Source of the DNA: JAGMES01 sp023128035
GTDB taxonomy: Bacteria > Bacillota > Halanaerobiia > DY22613
Length of the DNA stretch: 60,361 bases
Assembly (NCBI GenBank): GCA_030627905.1
Contig: DAOVRZ010000022.1
Coordinates: 1-60,361 of the forward strand
Reading direction: 5' to 3'
A program made the position numbers and the translations under genes. Below, one piece after another: positions 8,262-17,554 of this stretch. A model generated the notes under the pieces. It was not told where the DNA came from. It did no database searches and worked only from the letters and a program-made list of their open reading frames with translations. Every line of letters begins with the position of its first letter. Positions within the stretch are counted from its first letter, which is position 1.

Positions 8262-9842
8262 CTATCTCATTTCATTTTGATAAACAATTTTTCCATCCAT
8301 AATCGTCATAACTACTTGTACATCTTTTATCTCTTCTAACGGAATTTGATCAATTGGTCTATCTAAAACAACCAGATCAGCAACCTTGCCAATTTCTAAA
8401 GAACCCCGTTCTCCTTCTTCACTTCCAGTATATGCCCCACAGATCGTAAACAATTGTAATGCTTGCTCCAAAGTTAGCGCTTCCTTAAGATGCCATCCTT
8501 CCTTTGGGTTACCTTGCAAATCTTTACGAGTTGTTGCAGCATAAATCCCGAAAAGAGGATTTACTGACTCCACAGGGCAATCAGAACTTCCTGACAAGGA
8601 AATCCCTTTCTGCCATAAGGTTTGCCAATTATAAGAGGTCTGAATTCTTTCCCCTACTCTGCTTTGTGCCCAATGAAGGTCTGTATTTATAAATATTGGC
8701 TGAATCTCTCCAATGATATTATAATCTACCATCTGTTGCATAATCTCTTCATTTAGAATCTGAGCATGAGTTAATTTATGACGCAAATAAGGTTTAGAAT
8801 CCTCATCTTGCACACGTCCAATAACCCGTACTGCTTGAGAACAAGCAGCATCACCAATACCATGAATCGCTACCGAAAAATCAGCACTATGTGCTTCTTT
8901 AACCATCTGATATAACTGATCATCACTGTAAATTAAGATTCCTTTTTCATCCAAAAGATCACTATAATCATCTACGAGTGCTGCTGTTCTCGCACCTAAA
9001 GAACCATCAGCAAACATTTTTACTGATCCAATTGTGACTCCATCTTTTGTATAGCCAGTCTTTAATCCCATTTCTCTTGCCTGCTTTAAATGGTGATTTC
9101 GAATGTGGAGATGAACTCGAGGAATTTTACCCTCACTCATAAGTTTTCTATACAATCCAAGAATAGGCTCTAAATCAGAAAATCCATCTAAGTCATCCGA
9201 ATGAATTGTCGTAATACCAGAACTTAATACTGACTTACCAGCACGAATCAATGCTTCCTCAATCTCTTTTTGGCTTCTATCTGGTAGAGACTCAAAAACA
9301 AAATCCATTGCTTTTTCTCGAAAAACACCAGTTAATCGTCCTTTCTCATCTCGATCAATAACCCCACCCTCTGGTACAGATGTTGTTTCATTTATGCCTA
9401 AGCGGTCTAAAGCATCAGAATTCAACACAGCTAAATGACCACATACTCGACTTAAGATCACAGGATTTTCTAGCGATACCTGATCTAAGTCATCTCTTGA
9501 TGGAAGACGTCCACCATAACGATTTTCATCCCATCCTCGACCAAAAATCCAATTCCCTCTTTCTTCAGTTTCAACCCGCTCTCTCACCCGTACAGCTATT
9601 TCTTCTACTGAATCACACTCACGCAGATTTACTGCCTGCAAAACCAATCCATAATTTAAAAGATGCATATGGGTATCAATCATCCCAGGAAGCAAACTCT
9701 TTCCTTGAAGATTAATCCCATTATTTCTTTTACTCTCGCAAACTCCAACCTGACTAATCCGCTCTCCATCAATTTCTAAAAAATCAGCAATCGAATTATC
9801 TGAATTTATTGTTAAAACACGCCCGTTATAAAAAAACATCAT
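8262..9842 (-). CDS. YtcJ-like amidohydrolase (amidohydrolase family 3)
   Basis: A 526-residue metal-dependent amidohydrolase. Motifs are GMIDTHMHLLNYG (metal HxH), the family-3 signature ADGSLGARTAAL, AIHGIGDAA, THAQIL and the C-terminal SGSSDCPVES, which holds the conserved aspartate. Terminal strands (VLTINSDN; ADLVVLDRPID) form the composite beta-sandwich of the family. Substrates of YtcJ-like proteins are mostly unknown (exoenzyme regulatory AepA-like, N-substituted formamides). Two consecutive ATG codons at 9842 and 9839 follow GGGGGAG, and either may start. Confidence 0.85.
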   Translation of the reverse strand: MMFFYNGRVLTINSDNSIADFLEIDGERISQVGVCESKRNNGINLQGKSLLPGMIDTHMHLLNYGLVLQAVNLRECDSVEEIAVRVRERVETEERGNWIFGRGWDENRYGGRLPSRDDLDQVSLENPVILSRVCGHLAVLNSDALDRLGINETTSVPEGGVIDRDEKGRLTGVFREKAMDFVFESLPDRSQKEIEEALIRAGKSVLSSGITTIHSDDLDGFSDLEPILGLYRKLMSEGKIPRVHLHIRNHHLKQAREMGLKTGYTKDGVTIGSVKMFADGSLGARTAALVDDYSDLLDEKGILIYSDDQLYQMVKEAHSADFSVAIHGIGDAACSQAVRVIGRVQDEDSKPYLRHKLTHAQILNEEIMQQMVDYNIIGEIQPIFINTDLHWAQSRVGERIQTSYNWQTLWQKGISLSGSSDCPVESVNPLFGIYAATTRKDLQGNPKEGWHLKEALTLEQALQLFTICGAYTGSEEGERGSLEIGKVADLVVLDRPIDQIPLEEIKDVQVVMTIMDGKIVYQNEMR

Positions 9843-9857
9843 CTACTCCCCCTTTTT

Positions 9858-9920
9858 TTAATTAAGAATTAAGAGTTGAGAATTGAGAATTATAAAACCT
9901 TAATTCTTAACTCTTAATTA
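9858..9920. repeat. AT-rich inverted and tandem repeat
   Basis: Units of the type AATTAAGAATTAAGAGTT are tandemly related. The whole block can fold on itself, because TTAATTCTTAACTCTTAATTA at the right is complementary to the left part. It separates ubiX from the amidohydrolase gene and runs into the ubiX stop. It may serve as a weak terminator. Such units are often dispersed in AT-rich genomes, but no second copy is in this window. Confidence 0.6.
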
Positions 9921-10547
9921 TTTCTCCCCCCATCGTTGAAATAATTCATGTGGTATCCTCAAACGATCTAAAATCTTTCCCACGACAAAATTCACCATAT
10001 CATCAATGGTTTCAGGATGATAATAAAAACCAGGCATCGGGGGAACAATCATCACTCCTAATTTACTTAATTTTAGCATATTTTCTAGATGTATCGTATT
10101 TAAAGGCATCTCACGAGGAGAAATAAGGAGTGGTCTACCTTCCTTCAACATCACATCAGCAGTTCTCTCCAGTAAATTCATCGAACGACCGTGAGCTATT
10201 CCTGATAGTGTAGACATTGAACAAGGAAGCACAGCCATTCCTTCTGTCAAAAATGAACCACTTGCAATAGAAGCACCCACTCGATTAATTGGTATATAAC
10301 ACAATCGTTTCTTTAGCTCTATTTCTCTCATTTGAAGATCTTTGCTCAAGTAACTTAGTAATTCACCATATATTTTTTCATCATCACTATTCATAATTGG
10401 TAATTTTAACTCTTCAGTGATTACTTCAATCCCTGCTTTTGTAATAGTCAGATAAACTTGATAATCCATTTTGATAAGTTCTTCTACCAATTTCATTCCA
10501 TATATTGAACCTGTAGCTCCTGTAATACCAACAATAAATCGTTTCAT
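9918..10547 (-). CDS. ubiX: flavin prenyltransferase UbiX
   Basis: A 209-residue flavoprotein of the UbiX/Pad1 family. It prenylates FMN with dimethylallyl phosphate to make the prFMN cofactor of UbiD-type decarboxylases. The N-terminal VGITGATGSIYGMKLVEEL is the FMN-binding turn. The core has ASGSFLTEGMAVLPCSMSTL, then LLISPREMPLN and the C-terminal PPMPGFYYHPETIDDMV. Length is typical. It lies 27 bases after a UbiA-type prenyltransferase. UbiX plus UbiA without quinone methylases fits the futalosine (Mqn) menaquinone route. No ubiD/mqnL gene is in this window. Confidence 0.93.
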   Translation of the reverse strand: MKRFIVGITGATGSIYGMKLVEELIKMDYQVYLTITKAGIEVITEELKLPIMNSDDEKIYGELLSYLSKDLQMREIELKKRLCYIPINRVGASIASGSFLTEGMAVLPCSMSTLSGIAHGRSMNLLERTADVMLKEGRPLLISPREMPLNTIHLENMLKLSKLGVMIVPPMPGFYYHPETIDDMVNFVVGKILDRLRIPHELFQRWGEK

Positions 10548-10574
10548 CAGATCACCCCCTAACTCAAACCAATA

Positions 10575-11426
10575 CTATAAACCTAACTCTAATAGAGTAA
10601 AAATCAAAATTGTGATACTCACCATACTATTAATATGAAAAAAAGCAAGATTGACTCTATTAAGGTTTTTAGGTGAAACCATCCAATTCTCTAAAAGGAG
10701 CAAAATACCCACAACCCAAAGTGCTACTAGATAATATTTTCCTAAACCAGCAGCAAACTTTAAGCTAGAAAATAATCCTAGTGCAATCATATGCATAATT
10801 AAACTTAATTGAAATGCTCTTTCAAGTCCAAAACGAGCCGGAATTGAATACAATCCTTCTTGTAAATCATATTCTAGATCTAAAGTTGAGTAGATAATAT
10901 CAAATCCTGCTGTCCAAAAAACAACACCCAGTCCGATTAAAAAAGGTTCCAGACCAAAACTCCCTCTTATAGCGATCCAACTCCCTACGGGAGCCAATCC
11001 CAATGATAACCCTAGAAATAAATGAGAACACCATGTGAAACGTTTGGTGTATGAATAAAAGAAAATCACCAGAACTGCAATCGGTAATAACTTTAAACAG
11101 ATTGGATTCAACTGCCAACTCGCAAATATAACCAGTCCAAGAGAACCTGTAATCCAAATTAATACTTCTCTAACCGAAATTCGTTTTTGGGGTAAAGCTC
11201 GATTACATGTACGTGGGTTTTTTGCATCAATATCTCGATCTGCCAGACGATTCAAGGCCATGGCAGCACTTCTTGCCCCCACAACTGCTAGTGTAATAAA
11301 AAAACATTCTCTAAAAGAAGGTAAACCACGAGCAGCAAGTATTCCTCCTACAAATGCAAAAGGAAGCGAAAATAAAGTATGCTCAAATTTAATCAATTCA
11401 GTATAGGTTTTGAGCTTTCTCCACAT
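10575..11426 (-). CDS. UbiA-family prenyltransferase (MqnP/4-hydroxybenzoate type)
   Basis: An integral membrane enzyme of about 283 residues that joins a polyprenyl chain to an aromatic acid. The two Asp-rich motifs are visible: MALNRLADRDIDAKNPRT (N-x2-D-x3-D) and the second, DIIYSTLDLEYDLQEGLYS. There are about eight hydrophobic segments. The start is the ATG at 11426, with AAGGA eight bases upstream. Upstream in-frame ATGs are too close to any ribosome site. Co-transcription with ubiX suggests prenylation of a 6-amino- or hydroxy-naphthoate or a 4-hydroxybenzoate precursor. MqnP is my best guess; classical UbiA is the alternative. Confidence 0.82.
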   Translation of the reverse strand: MWRKLKTYTELIKFEHTLFSLPFAFVGGILAARGLPSFRECFFITLAVVGARSAAMALNRLADRDIDAKNPRTCNRALPQKRISVREVLIWITGSLGLVIFASWQLNPICLKLLPIAVLVIFFYSYTKRFTWCSHLFLGLSLGLAPVGSWIAIRGSFGLEPFLIGLGVVFWTAGFDIIYSTLDLEYDLQEGLYSIPARFGLERAFQLSLIMHMIALGLFSSLKFAAGLGKYYLVALWVVGILLLLENWMVSPKNLNRVNLAFFHINSMVSITILIFTLLELGL

Positions 11427-11563
11427 TAGAGACATCCTTTCTGAATGTTTTATGTACATCTTAAATTAGTTTGTCCCAATCTTTGAAGAACTAGCAAAAC
11501 CACTTATAATATTCGCGTTTTTTCATTTACTTCCTTTCTATTCTCTTTTTTTTTAATACATGT

Positions 11564-11569
11564 TATAAT
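11564..11569 (+). promoter_or_regulatory. extended -10 element for the plus-strand small membrane protein
   Basis: TGTTATAAT at 11561-11569 is an extended -10 (TG-n-TATAAT). It would start transcription near 11576. That leaves only a 17-base leader holding AGGAGG and supports the TTG start at 11593. No good -35 is visible. Confidence 0.55.
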
Positions 11570-11592
11570 AAAAAATGAAAGGAGGAGTTATT

Positions 11593-12126
11593 TTGAAAAT
11601 ATTAAAATCTTGGTTTCCGCTAATCATCTTTCTTATACTGGTTGTTTTTTTTATTAACTATCAAGAACTCCGCAAAAAAGAATTGATTACATATTTATCT
11701 TCAGTCGATCAGTGTTTTAGTGAATTAGAATTGATTCAAGAATTAAGCTTTGAAGCAGATCAGGCAGGAATACAAGGTGATTATGATAAAGAGCTGGAAC
11801 TTAATTCTAAGCTTATCAGCCTCTCTGAAAACTCTCAATTACATATTAAAAATATTTCTTTCAAATCTCGCTATATCACACGTCTGCAAAAAGAACTCAT
11901 AGAATTAAATAATAACACCCATCTAGTATTACTCAATCGAAATCAACTTCTAAACCAAATAAAAAATGACTCTCTAACGATAGAAGAAAAAGAAAAAGCC
12001 ATGGACAATTACTGGAGCCTAAATGAAAAAAACGAAATACTTATTCAGAAATTCACTGTTGATTTACATAGATATATTGAGAAATTTTCTATCAATCCTG
12101 AAGAATATTTAAAGCATCTACCATGA
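11593..12126 (+). CDS. hypothetical single-pass membrane protein with coiled-coil ectodomain
   Basis: About 177 residues. One N-terminal membrane segment (WFPLIIFLILVVFFI) is followed by a charged helical region with many E, K, L and N residues, ending KHLP. No known domain is recognised. TTG at 11593 is chosen because AGGAGG sits seven bases upstream and the mapped -10 puts the transcript start after the in-frame ATG at 11575. It is one of only two clear plus-strand genes, transcribed divergently from ubiA and convergently with pmbA, with which it shares a terminator. Confidence 0.65.
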   Translation: MKILKSWFPLIIFLILVVFFINYQELRKKELITYLSSVDQCFSELELIQELSFEADQAGIQGDYDKELELNSKLISLSENSQLHIKNISFKSRYITRLQKELIELNNNTHLVLLNRNQLLNQIKNDSLTIEEKEKAMDNYWSLNEKNEILIQKFTVDLHRYIEKFSINPEEYLKHLP

Positions 12127-12188
12127 AAAAATGGCGAAAAGAGGTCACAACAGAGATACTTCCTTGTGACATTTTTCGCCATCCTTTT
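12125..12188. terminator. bidirectional terminator
   Basis: A long stem pairs ATGGCGAAAA with the TTTTTCGCCAT arm (12131-12182). Inside it is a second pairing, GTCACAA/TTGTGAC. U-rich tails are present on both strands (A6 on the left, TTTTAT on the right). It serves the plus-strand gene ending at 12126 and the pmbA gene ending at 12213. Confidence 0.8.
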
Positions 12189-12212
12189 ATTTATAAAATG
12201 ATCTAATAATGA

Positions 12213-13538
12213 TTAGTCTTCACTACTTACAACTACAAGATCTGGAACCAAAATAGCTGGTGTATATCCCAGACCGTAAAAAACTGCTCTCGTAGCATGA
12301 AGTTCTTGACCAACCATAGTAACTTGCTTAAAAAGCTCATAGATATTACCTGAAACCATAACATCTACAACTTTTCCTTTAATCTCACCATCTTCAACTA
12401 AAAACCCACTACCAATATTTAAGCCAAATTCTCCAGCTTGAATATTACCTGTATGACCACCCATAACAGATTCAACAATTATCCCTCGTTTCATACTTTT
12501 AACCATCTCTTCAAAGGTATTTTCACCTGGCAAAAGCACAAAATTTGAAGCATATGTTGCTGGTTGCTGATCAATTCCTTTTTCAAAAAGTTGCTTTTTA
12601 TATCCATTACCTGTGCTTTCAGTACCATATTCAAGGCCTGATTCGAGGTTAAAGAGATAATTTCGCAAAACACCTTTTTCGATTACTGGAACTTTTTTTG
12701 CTACACTTCCCTCATCATCATATGGAGCAGAAGCAAATCCATATGGATAAGTAGGATCATCCACCATAGTAATCAAAGGACTGAAAATTTCTTCTCCTAA
12801 GCGATCATTAAGTGGAGAAATTCCTTTATTTATCGCAGAACCATCAACACCTGCAAAGGCTCTATATAAAAGCGGCCACATAGCCCTTGAATTAAAGATA
12901 ACATCCATCTTCCCAGTCTTAACTTTAAGTCGGTTTTTAGAAAGTTGATGACAATTAACAAAATTCTCTAATCTCTTCTGATCGAAGACAAAGTGTTTAC
13001 TATAAGTATCCCAATCACTAAACTCAAAAAAACCATTCTCTGAACGACTACTTATACCAATAGAGAAGTTGGTCTTTGTATAATTAACATCTAAACCAGC
13101 AGAATTAAGGATTCTCACCCGTTGAATTTCTTTGCCTAAAAATAGATCACATTTAATAGATGGATCTATTTTTAATATTGTATCTAACATATTCTGGCCC
13201 TGCTCAACCATATCTTTGGCAGTTAAATCAGCTAAAATTTGATCATAGCATTGGACATCTGAGCTTTTTTTATTAGGAAACTTAATCTGGGTCTTGTCAC
13301 CAAATTTTGCTGAAAGGACTGCTCGCTCAATTAAGTCCTCTATATCGAGGTTGTTAGATGTCGCCATTCCTAAGCGGCCTTCATTGTCGATAACTCTCAA
13401 ACTAATACCCTGAATTTTCTTTCCGTTAATCCTAGTAATTTGATTATTAGCAAATTGAATTGGCAAACTCTCCTCTTCTATCCAGTAAATCTCTGCTTGT
13501 TGAACAAATTTTAACGCTTCTTGTAATAATCTCTCCAT
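12213..13538 (-). CDS. pmbA: TldD/PmbA family protein, PmbA (TldE) subunit
   Basis: A 441-residue member of the TldD/PmbA family, the partner subunit without its own metal site. It has the long beta-rich body and the C-terminal EFGLNIGSGFLVEDGEIKG segment, and lacks HExxxH. TldD and PmbA form a heterodimeric metalloprotease that threads unfolded peptides, such as modified-peptide precursors and gyrase-poison antidotes. It starts three bases after tldD. No peptide substrate gene is recognisable nearby. Confidence 0.9.
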   Translation of the reverse strand: MERLLQEALKFVQQAEIYWIEEESLPIQFANNQITRINGKKIQGISLRVIDNEGRLGMATSNNLDIEDLIERAVLSAKFGDKTQIKFPNKKSSDVQCYDQILADLTAKDMVEQGQNMLDTILKIDPSIKCDLFLGKEIQRVRILNSAGLDVNYTKTNFSIGISSRSENGFFEFSDWDTYSKHFVFDQKRLENFVNCHQLSKNRLKVKTGKMDVIFNSRAMWPLLYRAFAGVDGSAINKGISPLNDRLGEEIFSPLITMVDDPTYPYGFASAPYDDEGSVAKKVPVIEKGVLRNYLFNLESGLEYGTESTGNGYKKQLFEKGIDQQPATYASNFVLLPGENTFEEMVKSMKRGIIVESVMGGHTGNIQAGEFGLNIGSGFLVEDGEIKGKVVDVMVSGNIYELFKQVTMVGQELHATRAVFYGLGYTPAILVPDLVVVSSED

Positions 13539-13541
13539 AGC

Positions 13542-14903
13542 TTACTGACCTCCTATGGTAATGTTATCAATTTTAATATGTGGTGCACCTTTACCTGAAG
13601 TGATTAAAATCTGTCCAGCTTTACCACATCCACCAATTCTCGAAAACTTTAAGTCATTTGCGACTCCACTTATATTCGCCATGGTTTCGAAGAGATTACA
13701 GTTTACCACAATATCGCGAACCATTTCGGCTATTTTACCATTACGAATCCGATAACCATATTGAACTCCTAAGGTAAAAGTATCACCCGAAGTTTGACCA
13801 CCTGCTGCCCCAATTAAATACAGTCCATCTTCTGTCGAACTAATTAACTCTTCAAAAGTAGACTCCCTATTATCAATATAAATATTTGACATTCGAACTA
13901 CAGGCGCAAATGAAAAATCCTTTGCCCGACTGTTACCAGATAATGGTTCAGCCATTTTTCCAGCAGTTTCCCTTGAATGAAGGCGACCTGTTAAAACTCC
14001 CTCTTTAATAAGATTTGTCTTAGCCGCTCTAACTCCATCATCATCATAAGCTATAGAACCTGGATGGCCTGGTAAATTACCATCATCTATAACATTTAAT
14101 AAAGGCTTACCAAAAACGCGTCCTAATTTCATTGTTTCACGTAAAGCATCACTATCAGCGATACCGTCTGCTTCACTTAAATGACCAAAGGCTTCATGGA
14201 TAAAAACACCTGCTGCTGATTGATCCATGATTACAGTATAATTTCCGGCTTTAACAGATTCAGCATCTAATAAAGCTAGTGTTCTTTGTGCCGCTTCAAG
14301 AATCTCTTCTTCTTTATCTAATAATAAGCTAAAATCATTTGAACCACCGAAGGAGATATTTGTCTTTTGAGTTAGGCGATCACGCTTTGCAAAAAAAGTT
14401 ATTCTAAGCCCACAAATTAGCTCTTCTTGATCTATGTAAGTACCTTGATTATTAGCAAAATATTTGTGACTATATTGCTCATAATATTTTGCTTGAGTCA
14501 TAGTAATTCCTTCTACACCCAGTGCTAATTGGTTATACTTATTCAACAATTCTTGCTTTTTCTCTAAAGCTACCTTTCGTGGGTCAAGCTTAGGATTTAC
14601 TCTAACTTGATCTTCTACAACTGGTGCAGATGCCAATTCATTAACCTCATTCTTATACTGGCTCACCAGTTTAGCCTGTTCAATAGCGGTATGGATACCT
14701 TGTTCTATCTCATTGATATCTGTAAAGGAGAAATGACCCCAACCACCGTTGTAAAAGCCACGAGCATGACCTCCACTTTTCTTGCTTACTGAGATGTCTT
14801 TCAATTGCTGGCCCTGATAATCGATCCCTATAATCTGTAAATTTTCATACCGGATATCTTGATACCCTTCTTTGGTAAAAGCTGCCCTTAAACGTTCCTT
14901 CAT
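13542..14903 (-). CDS. tldD: TldD metalloprotease subunit
   Basis: A 453-residue catalytic subunit of the TldD/PmbA protease. The zinc motif HEAFGHLSEAD (HExxxH plus downstream ligands) is intact. Family landmarks FAPVVRMSNIYI and GGQTSGDTFTLG near the C terminus are also present. It starts with ATG after GGAGG. It forms a two-gene operon with pmbA. Confidence 0.92.
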   Translation of the reverse strand: MKERLRAAFTKEGYQDIRYENLQIIGIDYQGQQLKDISVSKKSGGHARGFYNGGWGHFSFTDINEIEQGIHTAIEQAKLVSQYKNEVNELASAPVVEDQVRVNPKLDPRKVALEKKQELLNKYNQLALGVEGITMTQAKYYEQYSHKYFANNQGTYIDQEELICGLRITFFAKRDRLTQKTNISFGGSNDFSLLLDKEEEILEAAQRTLALLDAESVKAGNYTVIMDQSAAGVFIHEAFGHLSEADGIADSDALRETMKLGRVFGKPLLNVIDDGNLPGHPGSIAYDDDGVRAAKTNLIKEGVLTGRLHSRETAGKMAEPLSGNSRAKDFSFAPVVRMSNIYIDNRESTFEELISSTEDGLYLIGAAGGQTSGDTFTLGVQYGYRIRNGKIAEMVRDIVVNCNLFETMANISGVANDLKFSRIGGCGKAGQILITSGKGAPHIKIDNITIGGQ

Positions 14904-15024
14904 CAGTTTTACCTCCTTAATCTTCCAAATATGTTTTTCCTGCTACCTAAATTTATTCATATTATAAATTCGCTATACATCTCCGAATAACCTTCGTAAT
15001 ACGAATTATTTTTTTAAAAAAATA

Positions 15025-15056
15025 AAAAGAGCATAGAATTAATCCATGCTCTTTTC
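15025..15056 (-). terminator. terminator of ridA
   Basis: The stem AAAGAGCATGG/CTATGCTCTTT is followed on the minus strand by a U-rich tail. It lies just past the ridA stop. Confidence 0.75.
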
Positions 15057-15066
15057 TGGTTATGTT

Positions 15067-15450
15067 TTATTCAACTACTGCAATAGCCTCAATCTCTACT
15101 AATACATCTTTAGGAAGACGTGCAACTTCTACGCAAGAACGCGCAGGATATGGCTCTTGAAAGAACTCCGCGTAAACTTCATTGATTTTAGGAAAATCAT
15201 TCATATCTTTAATAAATACTGTACATTTTATTACTTGAGACAGATTTGCACCAGCCTCTTCCAGAATACTCTTTAAATTCTCTAAAGATTGGCGAGCTTG
15301 CTCTTGTACATCTTCACTTACCAATTTTCCTTCTGCAGTAAAAGGAATCTGGCCACTAGTAAATACCATACTACCAATTTTGATGGCCTGAGAATATGGT
15401 CCAATCGCTGCTGGGGCTTTAGCTGTGTTGACTTTGATTTTTTCACTCAT
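15067..15450 (-). CDS. ridA: RidA/YjgF family imine deaminase
   Basis: A 127-residue RidA protein that hydrolyses reactive enamine/imine intermediates of PLP enzymes such as 2-aminoacrylate. Conserved positions are AIGPYSQAIK (16-25), the substrate arginine in PARSCVEV and the ending LPKDVLVEIEAIA. Length and trimer-type motifs are typical. AAAGGAGAG precedes the ATG. It follows the penicillin-binding protein gene. Confidence 0.93.
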   Translation of the reverse strand: MSEKIKVNTAKAPAAIGPYSQAIKIGSMVFTSGQIPFTAEGKLVSEDVQEQARQSLENLKSILEEAGANLSQVIKCTVFIKDMNDFPKINEVYAEFFQEPYPARSCVEVARLPKDVLVEIEAIAVVE

Positions 15451-15485
15451 GTTTATCTCTCCTTTAATAATGTAATATACTAGTA

Positions 15486-17537
15486 TTATATATTTTCCTC
15501 TTTAGTTGCTGATTCCTGCTTTTTATCAATATTTATTTGATAATATTCTAATAAAATTTCTCGAGCAACCTCGATAGCCTCCTTACTTCCATGTTTAGCA
15601 TCCTCAATTCCTACTAATAAAAGGAACTCAGGATCCTGAACTGGATGATAACATACAAACCAGCCCATCTCCTTACCATTTTCAATTTGAGCAGTTCCTG
15701 TTTTTCCAGCCATATCTAATTGAGGAATATTCGCCTTGTGAGCAAACGCTTCTTCATCTTGAACAGTTACTTTCAATACATCTTGAAGTAAATCAATATT
15801 TTCAATTGTTCCGATAGCATCTTTCCAAACACTACCTTGTTCTTCATTAGACAATATAACAGGTTGGCGTATTTTGCCGTCTGTTGCAATCGCTGAGTAA
15901 ATCATTGCTATATGTAATGGAGTCATCAAAATCTGTCCTTGACCGTAACCTGAGTCAGCCAAAAGAATTGAATTTGCAATAGGTCTTGAAGATGAAAGAG
16001 ATGATGTAGCCACATCTAAGGCGAATGGAATCTGTTCTTCGAAACCAACCCTTTCTGAGATGGTGAAAAGATGTTCACTTCCTATTTGATAGGCTAATTG
16101 AGCAAAATAAATATTATCTGACCATTTCATTGCTCCATATAAATCAACTGGCCCAACGGGTCTAGAAACTCGTTTCACTCGATAACTTCCCCAACCTGAT
16201 TCAGCGCGCCAGGTATCTTCTGGAATTTCCACCTTTTTAGAAAAATCATATTCAGATACCAACTCCAATGCCGCTAGAACTGTTAAAGGTTTAAAAGTAG
16301 AACCTGGTATATATTTTCCCTGAATTGTTCGATTTAACAGAGGACTAAAAGGATCGTTCAGGATTTCTTTTAAACGAGTAGATGATCTTCCAAAGAGAAA
16401 CTCGTTACCATCATATCCCGGAAAACTAGCTAGGGTAAGAACCTCCCCTGTCTGTGGGGCCATCGCGATAACTACTCCCCTTCGCTCAGCCATAGCTGAT
16501 TCAGCAATTTGCTGTAAAGTTTTATCAATGGTTAAAAATAGATCATTCCCATTCATACTTCTAGTAAATTTAATCATTAACTGTTCTTTACCATTTTCAT
16601 CAACAATTCGTATCATATATCCTGGCTTACCTGCCAACGTCTTTTCAAACTTTTCCTCAAGACCAGCTCTTCCGACCCAGTCACCAACCTCATATCCTTC
16701 CTTCTCCCAATCCTTTAACTCATTCTGATTAATTTCTCCTAAATAACCGATTGTTTGTGCTAAACTATACGGACTATAGTATACCCTACTTTCCGAACTA
16801 CTTGCCAAAAGACCAGGAATCTCTAATAGATCATCCCTTTTAGATAACCACTCTTCGTTAGTAATAGAACGTAACGGCACAAAAAGATCTAGACGGACCC
16901 ACTTTTGCTGTAATGTTTTTTCAATCTTTGCTGGAGAAAGATCTAAAAGTTCAGAAAGAGTATTGATAGATGCATCCCAATTCTCCATCTTGCCTGGAAC
17001 CATACCAATTTGATAAATCTTACCTAATCCAGCCAACTCATATCCTAACCGATCATAAATTCCACCTCGCTGTGCAGTAGTACGAGTTATTTCTAGCTGA
17101 TGATTCAAGTTAGTAAGTTGAGGGAAAATATTTCTAGGCTGCCAATCAATCCGCCATTCTTTCTCTTCATAAATCATTTTTAGAGTCTGATTCATGCTCA
17201 AATCTCCAACTCTCCAAGTCAACATCATGCCTTCAATAGGGATCCTTACTCGATTATCTTGTATATCCCATTTTTCATCATTAGGTTTTACCATTTCAAG
17301 AGTCAACCTGGTTTTCCCTAGCTTATCATAAAAGTTTCGATAGTATGAAGCAAAACTTCCTGATGTCATCTCTGCTTTAATTTCATTAGTCAACATTTGA
17401 TACATCTCTTCATATTGCTCATTAATCAATCTCGATAAAAACAATTGAGCTGCCTCATCTGGTTCTGGAAGCCCACAACCACTAACAAAAAACATTAAAA
17501 GAAAAACCAATAAACATAAAAAGAATTTTTTCTTCAT
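15486..17537 (-). CDS. class B penicillin-binding protein, lipoprotein with MecA-type N-terminal domain
   Basis: A 683-residue D,D-transpeptidase that crosslinks peptidoglycan outside the membrane. It begins with a lipoprotein signal (FVSGC, Cys21). An NTF2-like MecA_N domain follows (about 25-140), then the PBP dimerisation domain, then the transpeptidase domain. Active-site motifs are GSTFKP (S-x-x-K), SDN (S-x-N) and GKTGTAQ (K-T-G). The NTF2-like domain is common in Bacillota PBP2a/PbpC-type enzymes and is not by itself evidence of beta-lactam resistance. It follows the first SpoIID-like gene by 17 bases. Confidence 0.9.
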   Translation of the reverse strand: MKKKFFLCLLVFLLMFFVSGCGLPEPDEAAQLFLSRLINEQYEEMYQMLTNEIKAEMTSGSFASYYRNFYDKLGKTRLTLEMVKPNDEKWDIQDNRVRIPIEGMMLTWRVGDLSMNQTLKMIYEEKEWRIDWQPRNIFPQLTNLNHQLEITRTTAQRGGIYDRLGYELAGLGKIYQIGMVPGKMENWDASINTLSELLDLSPAKIEKTLQQKWVRLDLFVPLRSITNEEWLSKRDDLLEIPGLLASSSESRVYYSPYSLAQTIGYLGEINQNELKDWEKEGYEVGDWVGRAGLEEKFEKTLAGKPGYMIRIVDENGKEQLMIKFTRSMNGNDLFLTIDKTLQQIAESAMAERRGVVIAMAPQTGEVLTLASFPGYDGNEFLFGRSSTRLKEILNDPFSPLLNRTIQGKYIPGSTFKPLTVLAALELVSEYDFSKKVEIPEDTWRAESGWGSYRVKRVSRPVGPVDLYGAMKWSDNIYFAQLAYQIGSEHLFTISERVGFEEQIPFALDVATSSLSSSRPIANSILLADSGYGQGQILMTPLHIAMIYSAIATDGKIRQPVILSNEEQGSVWKDAIGTIENIDLLQDVLKVTVQDEEAFAHKANIPQLDMAGKTGTAQIENGKEMGWFVCYHPVQDPEFLLLVGIEDAKHGSKEAIEVAREILLEYYQINIDKKQESATKEENI

Positions 17538-17554
17538 AAATACTCACCACCAAT

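Noticed and set aside
9858..9920. Attachment site or mobile element end
   Set aside because: The block is only AT-rich repetition without target duplications or a transposase, so I list it as a simple repeat.
15486..17537. Beta-lactam resistance (mecA) gene
   Set aside because: The MecA-type N-terminal domain is normal in many Bacillota PBPs; nothing in the sequence shows low beta-lactam affinity.
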